Origin: Brucella pseudogrignonensis
GTDB lineage: Bacteria; Pseudomonadota; Alphaproteobacteria; Rhizobiales; Rhizobiaceae
Assembly (NCBI RefSeq): GCF_032190615.1
Contig: NZ_JAVLAT010000002.1
Coordinates: 796,001 to 860,000, forward strand
DNA: 64,000 nucleotides
Direction: 5' to 3'
Shown here: in pieces, positions 17,558-25,598 of the stretch
Position numbering within the stretch: the first letter of the stretch is position 1
Layout of the letters: each line of letters starts with the position of its first letter
The notes under the pieces: model-generated
Seen by the model: the letters and a program-made list of their open reading frames with translations, nothing else
What the model was told of the DNA's origin: nothing
Databases searched by the model: none
Program-made: the position numbers and the translations under genes

Positions 17558-18250
17558 ATGGTTAGCAAAAGCACACCCGTCCATAATGACGGTTGTTCCG
17601 ATGCGGACTGCGGGCGCACCCGTCTCGGGGCGGGGCAGGACCCTGCAAAGCGTCAGCAAATACTGGAAGGCGCGCAAAGCGTCTTTTTGCGGATGGGTTT
17701 TGATGCGGCGAGCATGAACGACATCACACGCGAAGCTGGTGTGTCAAAAGGCACGATTTACGTCTATTTTAATAGTAAGGAAGATTTATTCGTCGCACTT
17801 TGCGAGCATTATCGCCAGACGACTTTTAGCCAGATGATCGATAAGATCGACAAGGGCTTTTCCAATCGCGAAGAATTGGCAGAGTTTGGTGTGACGCTTG
17901 CAACACTCATTACGTCTTCGACTGCCATTCGTGCACAGCGCATTATTCTCGGCGTCAGTGAACGTAAGCCGGAGTTATCGGCACGATTTTATGAGCGCGG
18001 TCCCAAGCGCAGCCATCTTATCATGGCTGATTTTCTGTCGCGTATGATTGACGAGGGAAAGCTTGATCCGTTTGACCCTTTGCAAATGTCCTATCAGTTA
18101 ACAGACCTTTTCTTGTCTGGCTTGTATCGTCCGCGCCTTTTTGGCGTAATTGAAGACGAACCGTCAGAACAGACGATCAGGCGAACTGTTGAAGCCGCAC
18201 TCGATTTCTTTTTCAAAGCTTACGGCAAAACTCCCAAAAACGTTCCATAA
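17558..18250 (+). CDS. TetR-family transcriptional repressor of the efflux operon
   Basis: DNA-binding repressor of 230 residues. The N-terminal TetR domain has the pattern AQSVFLRMGFDAASMNDITREAGVSKGTIY, and the C-terminal half (TetR_C) would bind drug-like ligands. I place the start at ATG 17558 (MVSKS); an ATG at 17522 and a TTG at 17492 in the same frame are possible but the latter lies inside an operator. Divergent from the EmrAB-type pump and separated from it by two palindromes, so it very likely represses both itself and the pump until an inducer binds. A 15-bp palindrome overlaps its stop codon. Confidence 0.9.
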   Translation: MVSKSTPVHNDGCSDADCGRTRLGAGQDPAKRQQILEGAQSVFLRMGFDAASMNDITREAGVSKGTIYVYFNSKEDLFVALCEHYRQTTFSQMIDKIDKGFSNREELAEFGVTLATLITSSTAIRAQRIILGVSERKPELSARFYERGPKRSHLIMADFLSRMIDEGKLDPFDPLQMSYQLTDLFLSGLYRPRLFGVIEDEPSEQTIRRTVEAALDFFFKAYGKTPKNVP

Positions 18251-18256
18251 TGGAAC
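18242..18256. promoter_or_regulatory. Palindrome overlapping the TetR stop codon
   Basis: GTTCCATAATGGAAC is a perfect palindrome with 7-bp arms about a single central A. It overlaps the TAA stop at 18248-18250 and lies about 36 nt upstream of the -35 box proposed for vjbR. No T run follows. It may be a regulator site for vjbR. Confidence 0.4.
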
Positions 18257-18291
18257 AGATATGCCTTCTTTTGTGGGGGGATGCGCGAAAT

Positions 18292-18319
18292 TTGACTCCC
18301 AACTTATTTTTTCTATATA
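18292..18319 (+). promoter_or_regulatory. Candidate vjbR promoter
   Basis: TTGACT (18292-18297), a 16-nt spacer and TATATA (18314-18319). This gives a roughly 175-nt leader before the vjbR start at 18504, long enough for post-transcriptional control. Confidence 0.5.
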
Positions 18320-18503
18320 CGAGCCACATTTTCGCGTCGTTCTTGTGAGTAAGACGACGCTATCTATTAATTGCGGGTTGCATGACGGCCCATTTTTTAT
18401 GTGACTGAAAAAAGATTAAGTATCTGATGGAGTCGATTCTTCGCTGCTTTTTTGAGCCCAGTTAGAAAAGTTCTCCCAGCTTTGCTACCAAGGATTTTAC
18501 CCA

Positions 18504-19286
18504 ATGACTCTCGATTTGATTCACTTTCCAAATTTTAAAAAGACCTTTTTTGGCAATTCATTCCAAAGCGATACGCTGACCTTATTGACACGCATTCGTG
18601 ATGAAATTGGCTGTCGTCATATCGTTCATACCTATCGTGGACGGATGGGCGATTGCTTCAAACCCAACTCTGATGATCTGACGGTCGTGATGACGATACC
18701 ACCAAGTTGGGTTGCACGATATTCCGCCAAAAACTACTTTGTTATCGATCCAATTTTTCAGGAGGACGCACCATATTTTCGAAGTGACGTCAGTGGTGTC
18801 GTGCGCGATCTTAAAGAAGATGCGGATGTTTGTCCGGCAGTGGCGGAGATGTTGCAAGACGCGGAAAAACACGGAATGGGCAATATGCTGATCGCTGTGT
18901 CCGCCAGAAATTCTAAAGGTGGTGTTGGATGCACGCTGTTTGGTTTCGACCTTGACGAAAGCCAAGACCGTGAGCAGTTTGTTTCAAAGTTACGTCCACG
19001 TCTGCTTAGTATTTCAGGAATTATCCAGAATGCACTGTGTGGTCATAAAGAAGCTGGTGCGGTGGCATCTTTGCTGACACCACGCGAAATCGATTGTCTT
19101 CGCTGGGCGGCGAACGGCAAGACCGACGGTGAGATTGCAGAGATTTTGAGCATCGCGCGTTGGACAGTTGTGACCTATTTGCAGAACGCCAAAATCAAGC
19201 TCAATTGCTCAAATCGTACGTCAGCAGTTGCAACCGCTCTGTCGCTTGGCATCATTGCAATGCCAGAAGTCGGCCATCTTATGTAA
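18504..19286 (+). CDS. vjbR: LuxR-family quorum-sensing regulator VjbR
   Basis: Transcription factor of 260 residues, homologous to Brucella VjbR, which senses acyl-homoserine lactones and controls the virB type IV secretion operon, flagellar genes and surface traits. The autoinducer-binding domain spans about residues 15-170 (conserved W and D in [20 protein letters not shown]). The GerE-type helix-turn-helix at 192-250 starts [20 protein letters not shown] and, as far as I can recall, is nearly identical to the Brucella protein. No LuxI-type synthase is in the window. Adjacent genes are an efflux regulator upstream and the convergent monooxygenase island downstream. ATG 18504 is the only sensible start. 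Confidence 0.93.
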   Translation: MTLDLIHFPNFKKTFFGNSFQSDTLTLLTRIRDEIGCRHIVHTYRGRMGDCFKPNSDDLTVVMTIPPSWVARYSAKNYFVIDPIFQEDAPYFRSDVSGVVRDLKEDADVCPAVAEMLQDAEKHGMGNMLIAVSARNSKGGVGCTLFGFDLDESQDREQFVSKLRPRLLSISGIIQNALCGHKEAGAVASLLTPREIDCLRWAANGKTDGEIAEILSIARWTVVTYLQNAKIKLNCSNRTSAVATALSLGIIAMPEVGHLM

Positions 19287-19311
19287 TAGGGCTGGCCGAA
19301 CGGTTTTAAAA

Positions 19312-20688
19312 CTAGCCTGTTTTTAAAGTGTTGAATTGGTTTTTATAATCAGCGTTTGCGGGATGGATCGGTGTTTTCAAACCGAGATTGTCCCGCAATG
19401 TTAGACCATCATAATCGCTGCGGGCAAGCCCGCGGCGACGAAGCTCCGGCAGAACCAGCTCGGCAAAGTCTTCCAGACCTGCCGGAAAGATCGGCGGCAT
19501 CACATTGAAGCCATCCGCGCCATAGGTTTCAAAACGCTCTTCAAGCGCGTCAGCCACGTCCGTCGCCGTGCCAACAATCTGCAGATGACCACGCGCGCCC
19601 GCAACCCGTAGATAAAGTTCGCGAATGGTCAGATTTTCGCGTCGCGCCAATTCAAACAGAAGCTCCTGTCTGCTTTTGCTGCCTTGAGTTTCCGGCAACT
19701 CAGGTACGGGGCCGTCGAGATCAAACTGCGAAAGGTCGGGGCCAGACCAGCCCGAAGACAGAATATTGAGCCCCACAGACGGGTGAATGAGGTTCTGGAG
19801 CTGATCGAACTTATCCTGAGCCTCCTGCCTAGTGCGACCGACAACCGGAAAAATGCCCGGCATGATTTTGATATCATCAGGATTACGACCATAGTGTGCT
19901 GCACGCTTTTTGACATCCTTGTAGAAGTCCGAAGCTTCCTCAACCGTCTGCTGCGCGGTGAAAACAACATCCGCACTTTTTGCTGCCAGTTCCTTTCCTG
20001 CTGCCGATGAGCCGGCCTGCACCGTCACCGGATGCCCTTGCGGCGAACGCGGCACATTCAATGGTCCCTGAACTGAGAAGTGCTTGCCTTTGTGATCAAG
20101 CACATGCCGCTTTTTAGGGTCGAAAAACCGTGCATCTTCCTTGTCATAAAGAAAGGCATCATCTTCCCAGCTGTTCCATAGCTCCGTGACAACATCGGCA
20201 AATTCCTCCGCCCTTTCATAACGGTCGGCATGTTCATAATGACGGTCGAGATTGAAATTGCGCGCCTCAAAGTCGCTGGCCGAAGTCACAAGGTTATAGC
20301 CTGCGCGACCACCGCTTAAATGGTCAAGTGAGGCAAATTTTCGTGCGATGTGGAAAGGCTCATTGAAGCTCGATGAGGCTGTTGCAACAAGACCGATATG
20401 GCTGGTGACAGCCGAGAGCGCGGACAAAAGCGTGAGCGGCTCAAACTGTGCTACATAGCTATGCGCTGTGCGGCTTAGAATTTCGAGGTTGTCGCCGCGC
20501 GTGCCTGCACCATCGGCAAGAAACAGCAGATCGAATTTGGCTGCTTCTGCCAGCGCGGCAACGTTGCGGTAATAGTCGAAATTGATGCCAGCATTAGCAA
20601 CGGCGTCCGGGTGCCGCCATGCCGCAATATGGTGGCCGACCGGATAGACGAACAAGCCAAAACGCAGAAAACCCTCACGCTTTGCCAT
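19312..20688 (-). CDS. Luciferase-like flavin-dependent monooxygenase (NtaA/SnaA/DszA family)
   Basis: Two-component FMNH2-dependent monooxygenase of 458 residues, folded as a TIM barrel. It carries the GHHIAAWRHPDA segment near the N-terminus, FDLLFLADG, the DHLSGGRAGYNLVTS motif near residue 125, and GPLNVPRSPQGHPVTVQAG, all typical of the NtaA/SnaA/SoxA/DszA family that oxidises nitrilotriacetate, dibenzothiophene or N-acyl thioether substrates. Start at ATG 20688, one base after the stop of the upstream paralogue; a longer reading to 20781 overlaps that gene. Last gene of the eight-gene operon running from 29916. Reduced FMN could come from the flavin reductase at 33700. Confidence 0.9.
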   Translation of the reverse strand: MAKREGFLRFGLFVYPVGHHIAAWRHPDAVANAGINFDYYRNVAALAEAAKFDLLFLADGAGTRGDNLEILSRTAHSYVAQFEPLTLLSALSAVTSHIGLVATASSSFNEPFHIARKFASLDHLSGGRAGYNLVTSASDFEARNFNLDRHYEHADRYERAEEFADVVTELWNSWEDDAFLYDKEDARFFDPKKRHVLDHKGKHFSVQGPLNVPRSPQGHPVTVQAGSSAAGKELAAKSADVVFTAQQTVEEASDFYKDVKKRAAHYGRNPDDIKIMPGIFPVVGRTRQEAQDKFDQLQNLIHPSVGLNILSSGWSGPDLSQFDLDGPVPELPETQGSKSRQELLFELARRENLTIRELYLRVAGARGHLQIVGTATDVADALEERFETYGADGFNVMPPIFPAGLEDFAELVLPELRRRGLARSDYDGLTLRDNLGLKTPIHPANADYKNQFNTLKTG

Positions 20689-20689
20689 T

Positions 20690-22009
20690 TCAGGCGCTCC
20701 GGGCTTGAGATGGTGTCGCAACGGATAAGGCTGGCAGTTCCAGATTGGCGCGGAAGTTAGAACCGATGTAATCCGTATCAATCAGCGAGCGGCGGCGAAG
20801 CTCAGGGATCAGGCCATTTAAAAGTAAATCTTCCTGATCGGGATTACCAATGCCGTGCAGCGAAAGAACGTCAACAGCACCCGTATTGAAGCGTTCTTCA
20901 ATCGCATCAACAAGTTGCTCCGGCGTGCCCGCCACTGACCAGTGGCCGGTTTCCTGTGCCTCAATAATCAACTGACGCAGGGTCAGGCCTTCACGCGCAT
21001 AGCGGCGGAAGACTTCAACACGGCCCCGGCGGCGGTTAATGCTCGTGATTTCCGGCAGCAGGTTTTCCGGTAGAGACTTGTCGAGCGGCAGGTCGCTCAG
21101 ATCAATATGGCCGCCGAGCATATCTGCAAGTTTGACACGTCCCTGATCATAATCGATTGATTCATGCTTGTCTTTCAGACGGCGAGCAACATCGGCTTCC
21201 GATGAGCCAATCAGCGAGTGAAGCGAGTTCATGATGAATGGTAGATTGTTGCCACGGCCAAACTGCGCTGCTCTGCGGCGCAGCTCGGTGGCAAAGGCCA
21301 CAGCATCTTCGAGCTTTGGCTGTGACGTATAGACGACTTCAGCATAGCGGGCGCCAACGGTGATGCCCGCATCGGACTGCCCCGCCTGAAACTGAACCGG
21401 ACGACGCTGCGGCAGCGGTGGCACATTCAGTGGTCCTTCGACGCTGAAATGCTTGCCACGATAGTTGATGGGGTGAAATTTCTCCGGGTGGACAGAGATA
21501 TTACCCGACGCTTTGCGGGTAATCGCATCACGTTCATTTGCATCATAGAGCGCGTTCACGATCTCGATAAATTCCGCAGCCCGTTCATAACGCTCTTCCG
21601 GACTTGGCAGATCGCCGCCGAAATTCTCTTCGCCGACCGAAGATGTCACGGCATTCCAGCCCGTTCTGCCACCGCTCAAATGATCCAGCGTTCCGATCTG
21701 GCGTGCGAGATTGTAAGGATGCAGAAATGTCGTTGAGACGGTCGCAATCAATCCGATATGCGATGTGGCATGTGCCAGCGCTGCAAGCGCGATAACCGGG
21801 TCTTGCGTGCCAGTGGTGCCTGCAAGACCTGCCGGATCAAGTTGCAGAAGGTCGGCAGTAAACAGGCCAGTGATTTTCTCGGCTTCAGCCTTCTTTGCAA
21901 GCTCTATTGCGCGTTTGAACCCAAAGGTCTTGTCCTGATCATTGCTTGCTGAAACAACGTTGCTGGCACCGAACAGGGTTTTCAAGCGGCGTGCGCGTGT
22001 TCTGGTCAT
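20690..22009 (-). CDS. Luciferase-like flavin-dependent monooxygenase with atypical N-terminus
   Basis: Second NtaA-family protein of the operon, 439 residues. The DHLSGGRTGWNAVTS motif and GPLNVPPLPQRRPVQFQAGQSDAG block are intact, but the GHHxAAWRHP segment that opens its neighbour is missing; instead the protein starts with a basic MTRTRARRLK stretch. The ATG has a good AAGGAC site, so the short start appears genuine rather than a misread frame. Sits 17 nt after the ABC ATPase gene and 1 nt before the next monooxygenase. Possibly narrower or altered substrate pocket. Substrate inferred only from context. Confidence 0.87.
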   Translation of the reverse strand: MTRTRARRLKTLFGASNVVSASNDQDKTFGFKRAIELAKKAEAEKITGLFTADLLQLDPAGLAGTTGTQDPVIALAALAHATSHIGLIATVSTTFLHPYNLARQIGTLDHLSGGRTGWNAVTSSVGEENFGGDLPSPEERYERAAEFIEIVNALYDANERDAITRKASGNISVHPEKFHPINYRGKHFSVEGPLNVPPLPQRRPVQFQAGQSDAGITVGARYAEVVYTSQPKLEDAVAFATELRRRAAQFGRGNNLPFIMNSLHSLIGSSEADVARRLKDKHESIDYDQGRVKLADMLGGHIDLSDLPLDKSLPENLLPEITSINRRRGRVEVFRRYAREGLTLRQLIIEAQETGHWSVAGTPEQLVDAIEERFNTGAVDVLSLHGIGNPDQEDLLLNGLIPELRRRSLIDTDYIGSNFRANLELPALSVATPSQARSA

Positions 22010-22026
22010 GGTAATGTCCTTGTAAA

Positions 22027-23661
22027 TTAAGCGGCGCTTATCGTTGGAACTGCATCCAGCAGGGCGCGTGTGTAATTGTGCTGTGGTTGGGAAAAGACGC
22101 GTTCAACAGCGCCGCTTTCAACGATGCGACCGTCCTTCATCACCAGAACGCGGTCTGTCAGATGATGGACGACACCAAGGTCGTGGGAAATGAACAGAAG
22201 CGATGTGCCTGAAGCTGCTTGCAGCTCGGCCAGAAGGTCGAGCACCTGAGCTTGTACCGATACATCAAGCGCGCTTACAGGCTCATCGGCGACCAGCAAT
22301 TTCGGGCGCGGTGCAAAGGCACGCGCGATGGCGACACGCTGGCGCTGACCGCCCGACAATTCACGGGGATAGCGCTTGAGAAACTGCGCGCCCAGACGCA
22401 CAGCATCCAGCACTTCCACCACACGCTTGCGGCGTTCATCACCATAGATATGAACGGAATCAAGGCTTTCACCGACGATCTTTTCAACCGTGTAACGCGG
22501 ATCGAACGAACTGAGCGCATCCTGCGCAATCAATTGCATATGCGCACGTTGTTCGCGGCGTTGCTCCTCACGCAGATTGCTCCAGAGCCTGCCATCAATA
22601 TGCACCGTACCCTGATCGGGTTCTGTGAGGCCCAGAACGATCTTTGCGACGGTGGTTTTGCCAGAGCCGGATTCCCCAACAATTCCGAGCGCTTCGCCAG
22701 CTTTCAGAGAGAACGAGACATCATTGACGGCCAAAGGGGTGTTGGCTTTGCCATAATGTTTGAAAAGCCCTTTGGCTTCCAGAACATTGGTGCTCTCATC
22801 GATGCGCTTTGCTGGTAGGGCCACCCTGACTTGCGGTTGGTGCGGCTGTGCTGGCGATAGCCGGTAGCCGCGCGACCCGACGGACGGTACGGCTTCGAGC
22901 AAATGTCGCGTGTAGGCTTCCTTCGGTGCATTGAGGATCTGGTTAGTCGGGCCTTCCTCAACGATGCGGCCATTGTGCATGACCAGAACGCGATCGGCCA
23001 GCCTTGAGACAACAGCAAGATCATGGCTAATCAGCAGAAGTGTGTGTCCCGCCCGGCGACGCTCCGCAAGAAGATCGAGGATCTGCTTCTGAACCGTCGC
23101 GTCAAGCGCTGTCGTCGGTTCGTCGGCAATGAGCAGTGACGGCGAACGCGCAACTGCCGTTGCAATCAGTGCGCGTTGCCGCAAACCACCGGAAAGCTGA
23201 TGCGGATATTGCAGCAATCTGCGATCAGGGTCGGGAATACCTACCGATCGCAGCAATGCCTTGCTGCGATCGGTGACATCCGGCCTTCGGAAAAAGCGTG
23301 TTGTCCCGAAGGCATCGGAAAGCTGTTGCGAGATACGACGTAGCGGATCGAGCGAAACCAGCGCATCCTGTAAGACAAAGCCGATTTTGTTGCCGCGCAA
23401 ACCGCGCCATTCTTTATCGCGGTAGTCAAGGACATTCAGACCATCGATCTCAAAGCGCTCAGCTTTGACGACTGCGCTTGGGCCTGAAAGTCCGATCAGT
23501 GCTCGTGCCGTCACTGACTTGCCCGAACCGGACTCTCCAACAAGCGCTACCGTCTCGCCGGGGTGAATGGTCAAATTGATGCCTTCGACGACTTTGACCA
23601 ACTGGTCATCGCGTTGAAAGCTAATGGATAGATTGCGGATTTCAACAAGGGGCGTTGTCAT
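22027..23661 (-). CDS. Dipeptide-type ABC transporter, fused double ATPase (DppD-DppF)
   Basis: ATPase with two complete nucleotide-binding domains in 544 residues. The first has Walker [11 protein letters not shown], signature LSGGLRQRALIA and Walker [13 protein letters not shown]; the second has [22 protein letters not shown] and [12 protein letters not shown]. Each ends with the oligopeptide ATPase C-terminal motif (RHLLEAVPS and RALLDAVPT). This is the GsiA-like fused arrangement. Overlaps the upstream permease stop by 4 nt. It powers uptake with the permeases at 23658-25556 and the two binding proteins at 25599-28881. Confidence 0.93.
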   Translation of the reverse strand: MTTPLVEIRNLSISFQRDDQLVKVVEGINLTIHPGETVALVGESGSGKSVTARALIGLSGPSAVVKAERFEIDGLNVLDYRDKEWRGLRGNKIGFVLQDALVSLDPLRRISQQLSDAFGTTRFFRRPDVTDRSKALLRSVGIPDPDRRLLQYPHQLSGGLRQRALIATAVARSPSLLIADEPTTALDATVQKQILDLLAERRRAGHTLLLISHDLAVVSRLADRVLVMHNGRIVEEGPTNQILNAPKEAYTRHLLEAVPSVGSRGYRLSPAQPHQPQVRVALPAKRIDESTNVLEAKGLFKHYGKANTPLAVNDVSFSLKAGEALGIVGESGSGKTTVAKIVLGLTEPDQGTVHIDGRLWSNLREEQRREQRAHMQLIAQDALSSFDPRYTVEKIVGESLDSVHIYGDERRKRVVEVLDAVRLGAQFLKRYPRELSGGQRQRVAIARAFAPRPKLLVADEPVSALDVSVQAQVLDLLAELQAASGTSLLFISHDLGVVHHLTDRVLVMKDGRIVESGAVERVFSQPQHNYTRALLDAVPTISAA

Positions 23662-24545
23662 GACTGCCTCCGGCCTTCAAAGGCAAGCTGCCAGCGCCGT
23701 CCGAGAATGCTGATCGATATAACGGTGAGTGTGATGGCCAGACCGGGCCAGACGCCAATCCACCATGCAACACGCAGATAATTGCGCGCTTCTGAGAGCA
23801 TCGCGCCCCATTCGGGAGCTGGCGGCTGCGGTCCCATGCCAAGAAAGCTCAAGCCCGCAGCGCTGATGATCGCTGTGCCAAGCCCGATTGTTGCAAGGAT
23901 TGGTACCTGCGCAATGGCGTGGGGTAATACGTGCCGCAACACGAGGATGTGACGCTTCAGCCCAAATGTTTTCGCCTGCTCGACATAACCGCTTTGCGCA
24001 ATAACAAAGGTCTGCGCGCGCACGACACGGGCGAAACGTGGAATGATGGCAACTCCAAGTGCAAAGATCAGATTGACGGTGCCCGGTCCTGTGAACGAGA
24101 TGAAAACAAGAGCCAGCAGCAGATCGGGAAACGAAGACACCACATCGAGAAAGCGGGAAATTGCTTCATCAATCAGGCCGCGCGATAGTCCAGCCAGCAG
24201 CCCTAGAATGGAGCCAGCTGTAGCTCCGATAGCCACAGCGCTAAAGCCGATCAGAACGGAATAGCGCGCACCGTGAACCACGCGTGAAAACACGTCGCGG
24301 CCCAAATGATCGGTGCCAAACCAATGTTCTGCCGAAAGCGGCAATTGTGCCTGTAGCGGATCGGCCAGCAATGGATCGGCTGTTGTGAGTAAACCCGGCC
24401 AGAGCGTTGCAACGGCAATGAGCGTTAGAAAGATTGATGGTAATGCCAGTGCCGGGCGCGAAAGGACTAATCGCGCCAGATTACGTAAGCTTGTACCAGC
24501 TGGTTTTGCCGTCGAGTGCGTTTCAAGTGCGGGGGTGACACTCAT
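23658..24545 (-). CDS. Dipeptide-type ABC permease (DppC-like)
   Basis: Inner-membrane permease of 295 residues. It shows the DppC hallmarks: the FGTDHLGRDVFSRVVHGARYSVLIG segment after the first membrane span and the coupling loop EQAKTFGLKRHILVLRHVLPHAIAQV. Six membrane segments in total. Translationally coupled to the ATPase (4-nt overlap) and 3 nt after the DppB-like gene. Part of the importer feeding the monooxygenase island. Confidence 0.92.
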   Translation of the reverse strand: MSVTPALETHSTAKPAGTSLRNLARLVLSRPALALPSIFLTLIAVATLWPGLLTTADPLLADPLQAQLPLSAEHWFGTDHLGRDVFSRVVHGARYSVLIGFSAVAIGATAGSILGLLAGLSRGLIDEAISRFLDVVSSFPDLLLALVFISFTGPGTVNLIFALGVAIIPRFARVVRAQTFVIAQSGYVEQAKTFGLKRHILVLRHVLPHAIAQVPILATIGLGTAIISAAGLSFLGMGPQPPAPEWGAMLSEARNYLRVAWWIGVWPGLAITLTVISISILGRRWQLAFEGRRQS

Positions 24546-24548
24546 GAT

Positions 24549-25556
24549 CTATCTCCGGCCTTCGGTTCTCAGGCGCGGATCAATCAGCAGATAGAGCACA
24601 TCAACGATGGTGCTCATCACCACATAGATAAACGCCGAGAAAATAGCGACAGCCAACACCACCGGCAGGTCGTGATAAAGCACTGCATCAACCGTGATGC
24701 GGCCAAGACCGGGACGTCCGAACACGGCTTCGGTAATAACAGCGCCTGAAAGAAGCCCACCAATCAGCCAGCCGGTCAGTGTCACGGCTGGCAGTGATGC
24801 GTGGCGCAAACCATGTCTTAAACGCAGCACGAGATTGCTGGTGCCCCAGCTGTGCACTGTGAGCGCAAAGGGTTCTTCCAGTGCGCGTTCCAGACCTTCG
24901 CGCAAAACCTGTCCGATCACCGCACCTAAAGACAAACCAAGCGATAGAGCTGGAAGAACGAGTGCTGCGAAATTCCTGTCCCCCGACACCGGAAACAGCT
25001 TGAGCGTGAAGGAGAAGACGAAGAGCAGAACGATGCCAAGCCAGAAGGATGGCGTTGAAATCAGCACCAGTTCTGTGCCCGCAGCAATTGAACGCGGCAG
25101 CTTTTTACCGGCTGTCAAAACAGCGCTGCCCACAGCAAAGACGATTGCCACAAAAAGTGCTGCCCCCGCGAGCTTCAGCGTCGGCCACATCTGCGAAAAC
25201 AAAAGCTGTGAAACGCCTGTTTGCAGATAATAGGAACGGCCAAAATCGCCATGCAGAATACGTCCGAGATAGGACAGGTATTGCATGAATATGGGATCAT
25301 CCAGCCCCCATTCAGCGCGAATGGCAGCTTCGACTTCAGGCGTGCGTAACTGCTCGCCAATCAGTATGCTGACAATGTCGCCGGGTGCCAAATGCACGCT
25401 GATGAAGCTCAGAGTGATCGCCGCCCAAAGAACCAGCAGGCCTGAGCTTATGCGCAGGGTGATTTGTCCCGTAAGGCTGTTACGCGGGACTCCGAAACGC
25501 CGGGGCAACCAGCTTGCGGGTGCGCGACCGATGGTCGTGGTATTTTCAGCATCCAT
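24549..25556 (-). CDS. Dipeptide-type ABC permease (DppB-like)
   Basis: Permease of 335 residues with a 35-residue cytoplasmic head rather longer than usual, then the first membrane span and the HLAPGDIVSILIGEQLRTPEVEAAIRAEWGLD periplasmic block typical of DppB. The coupling loop and the ITEAVFGRPGLGRI motif are intact near the C-terminus. Partner of the DppC-like protein at 23658-24545. Confidence 0.92.
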   Translation of the reverse strand: MDAENTTTIGRAPASWLPRRFGVPRNSLTGQITLRISSGLLVLWAAITLSFISVHLAPGDIVSILIGEQLRTPEVEAAIRAEWGLDDPIFMQYLSYLGRILHGDFGRSYYLQTGVSQLLFSQMWPTLKLAGAALFVAIVFAVGSAVLTAGKKLPRSIAAGTELVLISTPSFWLGIVLLFVFSFTLKLFPVSGDRNFAALVLPALSLGLSLGAVIGQVLREGLERALEEPFALTVHSWGTSNLVLRLRHGLRHASLPAVTLTGWLIGGLLSGAVITEAVFGRPGLGRITVDAVLYHDLPVVLAVAIFSAFIYVVMSTIVDVLYLLIDPRLRTEGRR

Positions 25557-25574
25557 GATCTGTAGCTCCTCTGT

Positions 25575-25594
25575 GCCGAAGTCCGCAGGACGGC
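25575..25594 (-). promoter_or_regulatory. Short imperfect stem-loop after binding-protein gene
   Basis: GCC/GGC and GTCC/GGAC pair with a 3-nt bulge and a 3-nt loop in the 42-nt gap between the binding-protein stop and the DppB-like start. Weaker than the hairpins at the equivalent place in the other importer operons. Confidence 0.3.
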
Positions 25595-25598
25595 GTGT

